Shown: piece by piece, positions 42,531 through 52,697 of the stretch
Position numbering within the stretch: position 1 is the first letter of the stretch
Layout of the letters: the number at the start of each line of letters is the position of its first letter
Assembly (NCBI GenBank): GCA_009823505.1
Contig: VZQC01005680.1
Location: forward strand, 1,663,088 to 1,727,087
Origin: Rhizomys pruinosus
Lineage: Eukaryota; Chordata; Mammalia; Rodentia; Spalacidae
Length of the DNA: 64,000 nucleotides
Direction: 5' to 3'
The notes under the pieces: generated by a model
The model's database searches: none
What the model was told of the DNA's origin: nothing
Seen by the model: only the letters and a program-made list of their open reading frames with translations
Translations under genes and position numbers: made by a program

Positions 42531-43732
42531 ATTTCTTCTTGGCTACGAACTGTGAATTCAACCTCAGGAAGGACACATTTGTGCTGGGTAGCATCAGTCA
42601 TCAACTTGACACACCTGGGGAGAGGGAACTTCAACTGAGGAATTTCCTCCACTGAACTGTCCTGTGGCCATGTGTATGGGATATTTCCTTGATTATTGAG
42701 GGATGTGGGAGGGCCTAGCCCACTGCAGACAATGCCACCCCTGTGCAGGTAGTCCTAGGTTATATAAGAAAGCAGACTGAGTGAGGGCCAGAGGAGCAAG
42801 CACCAGATGGGCAAGCCAGTCAGCAGTGCTCCTCCATGGTCTGTGCTCCCAGTTCCTGCCATCACATCCCTTGATGTCCTTGAAAAATGGGATGTGAGCT
42901 GTAAGCCAAATTATACACTTTCTCTCCAAGTTGGTTTGGTCAGTGTTTTGTTACAGCAATAGAAAGCAGACTAGAACAGAAGTTGGTACCAAGGTCATGG
43001 GGCATTGCTGGGACAGATCTGACCACGTTGTTTTGGGGAGGAATGTGGGAATGTTTGGAACTTTGGGCTGGAAAAGTCACTGAGTGCTCAGAACTTAGTA
43101 AGCTGTAGAACAGTTATGCTGAAGAGAAGTGTGGGGGATGGAGGGCTGACCTGTGACATTTCAAGAGAAGCAAAGACTATCAGGGCTGCTTGTGTGATAT
43201 TTTGAATTTAGAATATGTGGTTTCTGGTTGGCTAGGGATGAAGAATCAGCTGCGATTAACAACAGACTAGCATCACTGAGGTGAAACCTTCTGGGAAGTA
43301 TTTCCTTGGGGCCAATACACAGAAGCTGTGGTCCAGAGGGGCCCTGTGGCTCCATCCCAAGCTAGAAGCAGGACTTGATAATGTGGAAGAGTCTCCTACA
43401 TGGTACTGGTTGAACATGAGTCCTGGGGAGAATCTGAGACTTGGTGCCCTGAGTGGCCAGAAGAGACAATTAGTGAAAGTGCAGCCTGAGCTGCAGTGAA
43501 GGCCCCAGTATATTTAAGATGCCAGCGCCAAGGGATGACCACCAAGGATGACCAATGAGATAAGTGAGTGGTGTGTGCCGTGAACAGCAGAACCAGAGAA
43601 GTGGAGCTGCCCACGTCCTTTGGCCTAGGCGTCCAACACTGAGCTACATTGCTGGACTTTGGTTTTCCTTAAGTGTGCCCAGCTTTTCCCATTTGAAATA
43701 AGACAGTATGTAATTTATTGTGGATTTTTTTT

Positions 43733-43882
43733 TTTGGTCTTTTTGAGACAGGGTCTCCCTGTAGCCCCAGCTGTCCTGGAACTTACTCTGTAGATCAGGC
43801 TGGCCTTGGAACTCACAAAGATCCACCTGCCTCTGCCTCCCGAGTGCTAGGATTAAAGGCGTGCGCCACCACGCCCAGCTCT
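43733..43882 (-). mobile_element. B1 SINE, antisense, inside the MaLR internal region
   Basis: GGTCTTTTTGAGACAGGGTC to GTGCGCCACCACGCCCAGC; CTTATTGTGGATTTT flanks the end and TTTATTGTGGATTTT the start, a likely target duplication. Confidence 0.92.
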
Positions 43883-43952
43883 TATTGTGGATTTTTACAG
43901 GAACCCACAGTTGAGAGACTTTGGAATATTTTAAAGAGACACTGAGCTTTTA

Positions 43953-44199
43953 TTTTTTATTTTTATTTTTTTATTTATTTCTGTATGTGTATGAATGTAC
44001 TGTCTGCATGCAGGTTTGTGCACCCATGTCATGCAATGCCATGGAGGTCAGAAGAGGGTGTTGGATTCCCCTGGAACTGGAGTTCTCCTGGAATTGGAGT
44101 TTTGGACGGTTCTCGGCTGCCATGTGGGTGTTGGGGATTGAACTCGGGTCCTCTGTAAGAGCGGTTGTGCTCCTAACCGCTAGGCCATCTCTCCAGCCT
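43953..44199 (-). mobile_element. B2 SINE (long form), antisense, 17-bp target duplication
   Basis: GAGACACTGAGCTTTTA flanks it at 43936-43952 and 44200-44216. It lies in the internal part of the MaLR element. Confidence 0.93.
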
Positions 44200-44544
44200 G
44201 AGACACTGAGCTTTTAAAGTGTTTGAGTTTTTCATGGGATTTTAAACTTGTAGTGTTTGTTATAATATTTCATATTAATATAATATCTTGAGGATAGGAA
44301 ATAGAAATGTTTTAACAGTGATATGTTTGTGTGTCAGGTTGACAAGGGGCCAATTGTGCTAGATAGCTTTAGTTGTCAACATGACACACCTGGGTTGAAG
44401 GAACCTCAGTTGAGGAATTCCCTCCATTGGGTTGGCCTGTGACCATGTCTATGGGGTATTTTCTTGATTCTTGGGCGATGTGGGAGGGCCCAGCCTACTC
44501 TGAGAGGAGTCACCCCTGGGCAGGTGATCCTGTGTTATATAAGA

Positions 44545-44672
44545 AAGTAGGCAGATGCAGGCAGATCTCTGTGAGTTCAAGGCTAGCCTGGTCTATATAG
44601 TGAATTCCAGGATAGCTGGGGCTACAGGGAGACCATGTCTCAAAAAAAAAAACAAACAAACAAACAAACAAA
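44545..44672 (+). mobile_element. B1 SINE, 5' truncated, inside the right MaLR LTR
   Basis: GCAGGCAGATCTCTGTGAG to CTCAAAAAAAAAAACAAAC. AGAAAGTAGGCAG and AGAAGGCAGGC border it. Confidence 0.85.
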
Positions 44673-45039
44673 AAAGAAGGCAGGCTGAGCATTGGCCAGG
44701 GGAGCAATCCAGCAAGCAGTGTCGCTCCTCCATGGTCCGAGCTTCCAGTTCTTGCTCTGAGTGCCTACTTTGGATTCCTTGATGATAGACTGTGAGCTGT
44801 AAGCCAAATAAATCCTTTCCTCCCCAAGTTGGTTTGGTCAATATTTTTACCACGGCAATTGAAAAGCAAAATAGGACAACATTAAATGGTTTAGCCTACT
44901 TGTCCCAAATTTATCACCCAAAGGAAGGAGGGCATGTATCCACCTAAGTCTACCTGTATCACTTCTCTAATCCCATGGTGTTACATGATTTGAATCTGAC
45001 CTGTCTCCCATGTTATGAAAGGTAGATTTAAAAATAAAC

Positions 45040-45275
45040 CCACAGTTGGGTAGAGAGCACAGTTGATTAAATGCTTGCTGTGAAAACAAAAGAACCTAAG
45101 TTCCGTATCTAGAGCCCACATATAAAAAGTCAGGTGTGGTGGCACATAACTGTGATCCCTGTTCTGGGGAGGCAGAGGCAGGTGAATCCCTGGGGCTCTC
45201 TGGAGAGGCAGCCTAGTCTACATGGTAAATTTCAGGCTAGTGAGAGACCCTGATTCAACTAAATAAGGAGGGGAC
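45040..45275 (+). mobile_element. B4 SINE
   Basis: TTGGGTAGAGAGCACAGTTG head, CAGGTGTGGTGGCACATAAC, AGTGAGAGACCCTGATTC. It directly precedes the B4 that hosts the minisatellite. Confidence 0.75.
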
Positions 45276-47640
45276 TGAGGATGCCTCAATGGTCAAGGCA
45301 CTTGTGCAAATAAGAGGATCAGAATTCAGGTCCCTAGAGACTCTCATACATGCCAGGTGGGCACTGTGGCCCAGCTGTAATTCCAGCCTGAGCAGGTGAA
45401 ATCATGATCCCCAGAGTTGGCAGGCTAGTGAGACTAGGCCCGTCAGTGAGCTCGAAGTCTGAAGATAGGCTGGTTAGTGAGACTAGGCCCGTCAGTGAGC
45501 TCGAAGTCTGAAGATAGGCTGGCTAGTGAGACTAGGCCCGTCAGTGAGCTCGAAGTCTGAAGATAGGCTGGCTAGTGAGACTAGGCCCGTCAGTGAGCTC
45601 GAAGTCTGAAGATAGGCTGGCTAGTGAGACTAGGCCCGTCAGTGAGCTCGAAGTCTGAAGATAGGCTGGCTAGTGAGACTAGGCCCGTCAGTGAGCTCGA
45701 AGTCTGAAGATAGGCTGGCTAGTGAGACTAGGCCCGTCAGTGAGCTCGAAGTCTGAAGATAGGCTGGCTAGTGAGACTAGGCCCGTCAGTGAGCTCGAAG
45801 TCTGAAGATAGGCTGGCTAGTGAGACTAGGCCCGTCAGTGAGCTCGAAGTCTGAAGATAGGCTGGCTAGTGAGACTAGGCCCGTCAGTGAGCTCGAAGTC
45901 TGAAGATAGGCTGGCTAGTGAGACTAGGCCCGTCAGTGAGCTCGAAGTCTGAAGATAGGCTGGCTAGTGAGACTAGGCCCGTCAGTGAGCTCGAAGTCTG
46001 AAGATAGGCTGGCTAGTGAGACTAGGCCCGTCAGTGAGCTCGAAGTCTGAAGATAGGCTGGCTAGTGAGACTAGGCCCGTCAGTGAGCTCGAAGTCTGAA
46101 GATAGGCTGGCTAGTGAGACTAGGCCCGTCAGTGAGCTCGAAGTCTGAAGATAGGCTGGCTAGTGAGACTAGGCCCGTCAGTGAGCTCGAAGTCTGAAGA
46201 TAGGCTGGCTAGTGAGACTAGGCCCGTCAGTGAGCTCGAAGTCTGAAGATAGGCTGGCTAGTGAGACTAGGCCCGTCAGTGAGCTCGAAGTCTGAAGATA
46301 GGCTGGCTAGTGAGACTAGGCCCGTCAGTGAGCTCGAAGTCTGAAGATAGGCTGGCTAGTGAGACTAGGCCCGTCAGTGAGCTCGAAGTCTGAAGATAGG
46401 CTGGCTAGTGAGACTAGGCCCGTCAGTGAGCTCGAAGTCTGAAGATAGGCTGGCTAGTGAGACTAGGCCCGTCAGTGAGCTCGAAGTCTGAAGATAGGCT
46501 GGCTAGTGAGACTAGGCCCGTCAGTGAGCTCGAAGTCTGAAGATAGGCTGGCTAGTGAGACTAGGCCCGTCAGTGAGCTCGAAGTCTGAAGATAGGCTGG
46601 CTAGTGAGACTAGGCCCGTCAGTGAGCTCGAAGTCTGAAGATAGGCTGGCTAGTGAGACTAGGCCCGTCAGTGAGCTCGAAGTCTGAAGATAGGCTGGCT
46701 AGTGAGACTAGGCCCGTCAGTGAGCTCGAAGTCTGAAGATAGGCTGGCTAGTGAGACTAGGCCCGTCAGTGAGCTCGAAGTCTGAAGATAGGCTGGCTAG
46801 TGAGACTAGGCCCGTCAGTGAGCTCGAAGTCTGAAGATAGGCTGGCTAGTGAGACTAGGCCCGTCAGTGAGCTCGAAGTCTGAAGATAGGCTGGCTAGTG
46901 AGACTAGGCCCGTCAGTGAGCTCGAAGTCTGAAGATAGGCTGGCTAGTGAGACTAGGCCCGTCAGTGAGCTCGAAGTCTGAAGATAGGCTGGCTAGTGAG
47001 ACTAGGCCCGTCAGTGAGCTCGAAGTCTGAAGATAGGCTGGCTAGTGAGACTAGGCCCGTCAGTGAGCTCGAAGTCTGAAGATAGGCTGGCTAGTGAGAC
47101 TAGGCCCGTCAGTGAGCTCGAAGTCTGAAGATAGGCTGGCTAGTGAGACTAGGCCCGTCAGTGAGCTCGAAGTCTGAAGATAGGCTGGCTAGTGAGACTA
47201 GGCCCGTCAGTGAGCTCGAAGTCTGAAGATAGGCTGGCTAGTGAGACTAGGCCCGTCAGTGAGCTCGAAGTCTGAAGATAGGCTGGCTAGTGAGACTAGG
47301 CCCGTCAGTGAGCTCGAAGTCTGAAGATAGGCTGGCTAGTGAGACTAGGCCCGTCAGTGAGCTCGAAGTCTGAAGATAGGCTGGCTAGTGAGACTAGGCC
47401 CGTCAGTGAGCTCGAAGTCTGAAGATAGGCTGGCTAGTGAGACTAGGCCCGTCAGTGAGCTCGAAGTCTGAAGATAGGCTGACTAGTGAGACTAGGCCCG
47501 TCAGTGAGCTCGAAGTCTGAAGAGAGACTCAATGAATGAGGTGGAAGAGGGCCAGAGGATGATTCCTGACACTAACCTCGGGCCTGCTACATGCACACAC
47601 ACATACAGATGTGCCTGTGCACCCATGTACACGTGAGTCT
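45276..47640 (+). mobile_element. B4-type SINE that hosts the 49-bp minisatellite
   Basis: Left of the array (45276-45422) is the head of a B4-like SINE, with a tRNA-like start, GTCCCTAGAGACTC and then a B1-like CAGCTGTAATTCCAGC. Right of it (47525-47640) is the normal B4 tail: GAGAGACTC, GAGGTGGAAGAGGGCC and a CA-rich end. One 49-bp unit plus the flanks reads as an unbroken B4, so the array grew from the B4 segment that normally reads GCTAG...CAGTGAGCTC...GAGAGAC. Confidence 0.7.
45423..47524. repeat. 49-bp minisatellite, about 43 nearly identical copies
   Basis: The unit starts GGCTAGTGAGACTAGGCCCG and is followed by TCAGTGAGCTCGAAGTCTGA and AGATAGGCT, 49 bp in all. The period holds for the whole 2.1 kb (2,102/49 = 42.9). 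The only differences I see are in edge units: GGTTAG instead of GGCTAG in unit 2 (about 45472) and GACTAG in the last unit (about 47481). Every unit has two CpGs, giving about 86 in 2.1 kb of otherwise CpG-poor DNA, and one GAGCTC. The start of each unit can fold: GGCTAG and CTAG(G)CC pair around TGAGA with one bulged base. No open frame crosses the array and there are no spacers. The lack of interior variation points to recent expansion or to homogenisation, and copy number could be an assembly estimate. Confidence 0.97.
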
Positions 47641-47760
47641 ACATACCAAAAATGCATATACGCATGCACATCATACAGAAAGGAAAAAGAAAAACAAGGT
47701 GGAGAACACTTGAGAAATGACAGCTGAGGCTGTTGTTCTTTGGCCTGTAGTTGCACACAG

Positions 47761-47761
<1 letters not shown>

Positions 47762-47806
<45 letters not shown>
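47762..47806. repeat. (CA)n microsatellite
   Basis: About 22 CA units. Confidence 0.95.
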
Positions 47807-47807
<1 letters not shown>

Positions 47808-48345
47808 ATGAAAAGAATACAGCTGTGTCCAAATGCAGAGAAGGAAGCCTGAGGGATCCAAGCAAAGGAAAGCAGATGAAGGGATAGTGGGAGGGATGCA
47901 GTGCTGAGGACGGAGCGAGATGCAGCTGTTTTTGATGTTGAGCAACTTGGGCTATGATGGGCCATGTTAATCACACAGGCGATTTTGACGAGAAAAGTTT
48001 TGTTATACTATACATCCATGCTCCTGAGGAGCCTGTCTGGGGATTCAAGGATCACACAGCGTCATTTTTGCTATGTCCCTGTAAGATGTGGAGATTTGAA
48101 TGGCTGTTGATGGGTTTCTGAGGATTGGTGGGAGTCATCTCATTGACTGGGTGGTGATCCGAGGGGTGAGGGCACACCATGAGGTCTCTCGGGGCTAGTT
48201 CAATATTCTCAGCCTGGGAGTCTGTCAGCTGCACCATCCTAGCCTATTATTCTCTACCCTGAAGACAGAGCACACTCAGCCTATGTCTACCTACTCTAAA
48301 CACTTATTTTTTTGGACCGCCTTCTTTGGTTTATTTTATTTTATT
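47807..48345. other. Unique intronic sequence
   Basis: Nothing recognised. Confidence 0.5.
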
Positions 48346-48349
48346 TTAT

Positions 48350-48572
48350 TTTAATTTTTGAGACAGGGTCTCATGTAGCTCAGGCTGGCATCAGACTTAC
48401 TGTGTAGCCAAGGATGACCGTGAACTTCTGGTCCTTCTGCCTCCACCTCCCATGTGCTACAATTGTTGGCACACACCAGCACACACCGTTTGTTCAATGC
48501 TGGGGATGGAACTCAGTGTCTTGTGCATGCCAGGCAAGCACCTTGCCAACCGAGATACATTCCCAGTGCTGG
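48350..48572 (-). mobile_element. ID/B1 composite SINE, antisense
   Basis: A B1-like part (TTTGAGACAGGGTCTCATG) is followed by an ID-like part, ATGCTGGGGATGGAACTCA to CACCTTGCCAACCGAG. Confidence 0.75.
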
Positions 48573-48589
48573 TAGTTCATTTAAAAAAA

Positions 48590-48803
48590 TTTTAAGCTTA
48601 TTTTATGTGTATGAATGTTTTGTCTGAATGTGTGTAATGCACCGCATGCAGGCACTGCCAGCCGAAGACAAAAGATGGAATCGGATCTCCTAGAGCTGGA
48701 GTTACACAAGATTTCGAGCTGCCATGTGGGTGTGGGAAACCGAACCTGGGTCCTCTGAAAGAGTAGCCAGTGCGCTTTATGGCTGAGCCATCTCTCCAGC
48801 CCT
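48590..48803 (-). mobile_element. B3 SINE, antisense
   Basis: TTATTTTATGTGTATGAATG to GCTGAGCCATCTCTCCAGCCC. Confidence 0.8.
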
Positions 48804-48899
48804 GCCCTGCTATGTTAACACCCTCTGGCCCTTGCAGTCAAGAAAAAAAGCTAGACTGCTCTGTGTCCACACTACTTCTCTACCCACAGTGGGGTCTGG

Positions 48900-49440
48900 T
48901 TGTGCTGAGGAAGGGGTTACGATGGCCGTTAACTTGTTGGAACCTACAAGGAACTAAGAGACACACACCTCTGGGCAAGCCTGTGAGGTCATTTCCAGGA
49001 AGGGGAACTGAAGGGCTGAAAGACCCCCCTCCTAGAGCGGGTGGCACCTTTCACAGCAGCCTGAATAGAGATATCTGCTAGACTATGCTTGCACGGCCTT
49101 CGCCCCCTGCTGGTGAGCGCACCTTCTCGCCGCTGCTGCTGCTGCTGCCGCCGCCTCTGTCATCCTTCGCTGCCATTAGAATTCAGCTTGCTCAGCGTTT
49201 CATTATGAACTGGAGGCCAGCAGCTCTCCAGGAACCCTCCAGGCCTTCAGCACTGGACTGGGCTTGCTGAGGCATCCATCTGTGTGGACTGAGCAGCTAC
49301 CATGTTAATCTCTCCAGTGTGCAGACAGCCATTGTTGAACCACCCAGCCCTGATGATCTAAACCAACCTCACAAATCCCATCTCGTAAGACATATTCACT
49401 CTGTCAATTCTGCTCTTCTACAGAGCCTTGACTAAATACA
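48900..49440 (+). mobile_element. Unclassified LTR-like rodent repeat with a CTG/CCG tract
   Basis: CCTCTGGGCAAGCCTGTGAG and AAGACCCCCCTCCTAGAGCG recall MaLR LTRs, but the rest (CAGCTCTCCAGGAACCC, TCCAGGCCTTCAGCACTGGA, GACAGCCATTGTTGAACCA) belongs to another common rodent repeat. A short triplet tract, CCGCTGCTGCTGCTGCTGC plus CGCCGCC, sits at about 49129-49156. Confidence 0.45.
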
Positions 49441-49984
49441 GAGCTGTAAGGCAAGACTCCCCTAGTAATGTGAGATATAAGAGCCACCGGGGGCAGTGAC
49501 CTCAGTCCTGCCCTGTTTATGGGTCCAAGTAAACAACAATAAACCCACATCCTGGGTGATTTCAGCGGTGAAAAGTGTTCTTCCATACACATGCTAGCCT
49601 GGCAGAGGACTCCCATCATCTCCCTACACCTCAGTCTGGCCATGTGACAGAGCAGAGCCAGGGGCACACTGTAAGATCCAGCACGATGAAAGGATCCAGT
49701 TAGCCTGACTGGGACTTTTATTCTCTGTTCTGGCTTCTCTGTTCCTCTTTATACACCCTAGATGAGCAAGAGCCCAAGTTACAAACTTCCCTCACTTCAG
49801 CTGCTTCTCTGTCCACAGGATGCTTCAGGTTCTCCTATGCTAGGTACTCACCGGGCTCCACACATTTGCTTGACCACAGACAATGGGCACACAGCAGTTA
49901 TTATGAAAACCAGCCTTTTGTTCGAGGTTCTTAAAGTTCTAGAAAGGTAAGTGGTGCCACCTTTTAGAAAATGCTAAGACAAGC

Positions 49985-50130
49985 AAGGCATGGTGACCTT
50001 TAATCCCAGCACTCAGGAGGCAGAGGCAGGTGGAGATCTGTGAGTTCACGGCCAGCTTGGTCTACATAGTGAGTTCTGGGCCAGCTGGGACTACAAGGAG
50101 ATCCTGTTTCAAAACAAAATAAAGCAAAAC
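49985..50130 (+). mobile_element. B1 SINE
   Basis: GGCATGGTGACCTTTAATCC, CACGGCCAGCTTGGTCTAC, A-rich tail. Confidence 0.88.
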
Positions 50131-50158
50131 TCCAAGATGTGTATAAGCACACATGAAT

Positions 50159-50219
<61 letters not shown>
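50159..50219. repeat. (CA)n microsatellite
   Basis: About 29 CA units with one AT interruption; tail of the B1 at 49985. Confidence 0.95.
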
Positions 50220-50220
<1 letters not shown>

Positions 50221-50222
<2 letters not shown>

Positions 50223-50935
50223 TGGAGTGGGTTTTTTTATCCACAAGAAAGAAACGATATCACTGGCAGAAAAATGGATGGAACTAGACACCATCACATT
50301 AAGCAAAATAAGCCAGACTCAGAAAGACAAAGGCTGGATCCAGAGAGACAGCTCTGTGGTTAAGAGCGCTGGCTGCTCTTCCAGAGGACCAATGTTTGGT
50401 TCTCAGAACCCACATGTGGCTGCTCACAAACAGCTGTAACTCCAGCTGCATGCGATCTGAGGCATAAATAGTACTTCTTTAAAAAAAAATTAAAATGAGG
50501 GGCTGGAGAGATAGCCTAGTGGTTAAGAGCACCGACTGCTCTTTCAGAGGACCTGGGTTCAATCCCCAGCACCCACATGGTGGCTAAGAACCATCTACAA
50601 CTCCAATTCCAGGAGAACTCCAGTTCCAGGGGAATCCGAGACCCTCTTCTAACCTCCGTGGCATTGCACGACACTGGTGTACAAACCTACATGCAGACAG
50701 TACATTCACACACATACAAAAATAAATTTAAAAAAATTTAAAAAAATTTAAATGAGACATGATGTGAAAGCAGAAGATGGAGAAGAAGGGACAGGCAAGA
50801 TGGGGGGAACGGCAAGGGAGGGCTATGGGTGTGGTTTGATAGTAGTCGACACTATACATTTATGAAAAGGCTCTAATGAAACTCATCATTTTGTACAATG
50901 AATACATGCTAATAAAAAAGTTTAAAACAAACCTG
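50221..50935 (+). mobile_element. L1 3' UTR fragment interrupted by SINEs
   Basis: 50250-50335 (AAAAATGGATGGAACTAGAC, AGCAAAATAAGCCAGACTCA) and 50750-50935 (purine-rich, then AATACATGCTAATAAAAAAG) are typical rodent L1 3' segments. A B3 (50335-50480) and a B2 (50500-50742) lie between them. Confidence 0.65.
50500..50742 (+). mobile_element. B2 SINE (long form)
   Basis: GGGCTGGAGAGATAGCC head, GGGTTCAATCC B box, both CCAATTCC and CCAGTTCC segments. AAATGAG flanks the element. It interrupts an L1 3' UTR fragment. Confidence 0.9.
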
Positions 50936-50963
50936 CCTAGCTTCTAGCCTGATCTATGGCAGA

Positions 50964-51110
50964 GGAGAACTCCAGTTCCAGGGGAATCTGACACCCTCTT
51001 CTGACCTCCGCGGCATTGCACGACACGGGTGCACAAACCTCCACGCAGACAATACATTCATACACATAAATAAAATTAAATTAAATTTAAAAAATAATAA
51101 ACTTAATGGG
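50964..51110 (+). mobile_element. B2 SINE, 5' truncated
   Basis: Starts within the duplicated segment at GAGAACTCCAGTTCCAGG and runs to CACATAAATAAAATTAAAT. Confidence 0.85.
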
Positions 51111-51734
51111 TGGAGGGACGGATGGCATAAATTCTAGCCATATTTGGTAGTGAGTCAGTCCAGGCACTGATGGATAACTATGTTATTTCCAATCCACAGG
51201 GCAGAACATGACTGGGAAGGGATGAGATGTGGAGAGCAGAAACAGAAGACTCACAGGCCTCTCGATGGAGTAAAATGCCTCAGAATCCATTGAAAAGGCT
51301 GACAACCCTGCTAGCAACACAGACTTAGATCTAGGTCCCAGAAATGATACATTTACTTTGAATAACCAGCCAGTAAGCAATAAACAGTCTTGTATGTGAA
51401 AGGAGACAGTTGGCAAGAAAGGGATCCAAAGTCCCAGGTAATTTCAATCCCTGCCCAAGGCCCAAAGGGGCTCCAGGGAAATTCAAATCCAGATTTCTCA
51501 AAGGGCGGATGGATGAAATAGAGTCTCAGCGAGGTTGTTCCCATAGAGAAAATAAAATAAATAAACAAATAAAAGGGGAGGAAAGAGGGGGAGGGCCTGA
51601 GGACAGAGGAGTGCTCTGAAGTACTGTATTCTAACAGGCCAAGATGGCTGAGGGTGCTGACAGCAGCTGTGGTTCCCTGTACAGGACCTGCACAAGAGCA
51701 GGCCAGTCAGCATTCCAGCACAAGAGGGCAGCTC

Positions 51735-52215
51735 CCGAGGCCTTGTCCCTCCCTGAGGATCTACAAACAATTAATAGTTGTTAGAATTACCAGGGGGCAG
51801 GGGTTCATGAGGCCATGCTCCTTCCTGAGAATCAATAGACAGGTAACAGTTACCACGGGGGAGGGGTTCACAAGGCCACGCCCCCTCCTGAGAATTTATA
51901 GACAGGTAACAGTTACCACGGGGGAGGGGTTCACAAGGCCACGCCCCTTCCTGAGAACCTATAGACAGGTAAGTTACCAGGGGGGAGGGGTTCACAAGGC
52001 CACGCCCCTTCCTGAGAACCTATAGACAGGTAAATTACCAGGGGGGGAGGGGTTCACAAGGCCATGCCCCTTCCAGAGAACCTATAAACAGGTAACATTT
52101 GGGCAAGGGTTCACGAGGCTCTGCCCCTTCCTGAGGACGTAAAGACAGTTAATGGTTGATAAGTGGAGGGGGCTCACGAGTCCCCAGCCCTCCCTGAGGG
52201 TCTTCAGACAGCTAA
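51735..52215 (+). repeat. 62-bp G-rich tandem array (about 8 copies) inside an L1 3' end
   Basis: Units of 57-63 bp each have CAGGTAACAGTTACC, GGGGGAGGGGTTCAC, AGGCCACGCCCC and TTCCTGAGAA. AGGTAA starts at 51841, 51904, 51967, 52028 and 52090; outer copies at both ends are more diverged (TTAATAGTTG, TTAATGGTTG). The arrangement GGGG-AGGGG-TTCAC-AAGGC-CACGCCCC resembles the G-rich purine part of rodent L1 3' UTRs. Each central copy contains CCACGCCC, which fits the KLF/Sp1 consensus, and G runs that could form quadruplexes. A 123-codon open frame crosses it only because the period is near a multiple of three. Confidence 0.88.
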
Positions 52216-52339
52216 TGGTTGCTAAGTAGGGAGAGATATTTTCTTTGGTGGTGGAGCTACTGGTAAACTGTCCCTGTTCCTCACCTATGTTCATGTAAGC
52301 AACAGTATTTAAACTCAATGGGTCATAAAACACACACAC

Positions 52340-52483
52340 ATAAGCTGGGCATGTTGGCACACACCTTTAATCCTAGCACTTGGGAGGCAGAGGCAGGTGG
52401 ATCTCTGTGAATTCAAGGCCAGGCTGGTCTACATAGAGTTCCAGGACACCTGGAGCTGTAGGGAAGCCTTGTCTCAAAAAGAC

Positions 52484-52485
<2 letters not shown>
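52340..52485 (+). mobile_element. B1 SINE in the L1 3' end
   Basis: GCTGGGCATGTTGGCACACA to TTGTCTCAAAAAGACAAAAC. Confidence 0.9.
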
Positions 52486-52486
<1 letters not shown>

Positions 52487-52525
<39 letters not shown>

Positions 52526-52625
52526 GACATAAAAAGATGAGGTGGATTTGTCGGGAAGAAAGAGTTAAATACAAATGGGAGGGGGATGAGAGAGGATAAT
52601 GGGGGATGTATGTGTTAAAATACAT

Positions 52626-52679
<54 letters not shown>
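52487..52679. repeat. (CA)n and (TA)n(TG)n microsatellites
   Basis: CA at 52488-52522, then TA followed by TG at 52626-52678, in and after the L1 3' end. Confidence 0.93.
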
Positions 52680-52680
<1 letters not shown>

Positions 52681-52697
52681 TTTAAAATGCCAAGAAT

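Larger units (their letters stand above)
42580..44881 (+). mobile_element. ERVL-MaLR (ORR1-like) element with two LTRs and nested SINEs
   Basis: Two same-orientation LTR copies, TGTGCTGGGTAGC...CTAGAACA (42580-42978) and TGTGCTAGATAGC...GACAACA (44355-44881), flank an internal part. Directly after the left LTR comes GAAGTTGGTACCAAGGTCAT and GGGGCATTGCTGGGACA, which resembles the primer-binding and leader segment of MaLR internal regions. AAGGGGCCAAT before the right LTR is a plausible polypurine tract. No coding frame is retained, as expected for MaLRs. A B1 (43733-43882), a B2 (43953-44199) and a B1 fragment in the right LTR (44545-44672) are later insertions. A clear 5-bp target duplication is not seen. 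The family name is from memory. Confidence 0.75.
51640..52625 (+). mobile_element. L1 3' UTR fragment carrying the 62-bp array and an inserted B1
   Basis: The left side (CCTGTACAGGACCTGCACAA, CCAGTCAGCATTCCAGCA) and right side (GTGGTGGAGCTACTGGTAAA, then AACTCAATGGGTCAT) correspond to the 3' UTR of rodent L1 elements as I recall them. After a B1 and a (CA)n tract the purine-rich tail GGGAGGGGGATGAGAGAGGA follows. No L1 protein frame remains. Confidence 0.65.

Noticed and set aside
42580..44881. Retroviral coding genes
   Set aside because: No gag, protease, reverse transcriptase or envelope frame is visible; MaLR internal regions are non-coding.
45423..47524. CRISPR-like array
   Set aside because: Units are contiguous with no variable spacers, and the context is a rodent intron; it is a minisatellite.
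49127..49160. Disease-type CTG repeat expansion
   Set aside because: Only about five CTG units are present within a dispersed repeat.
51654..52025. 123-codon frame encoding a repeated peptide
   Set aside because: The frame is open only because the 62-63-bp units keep phase; the host is an L1 3' UTR and unit lengths of 57-62 bp elsewhere break it.
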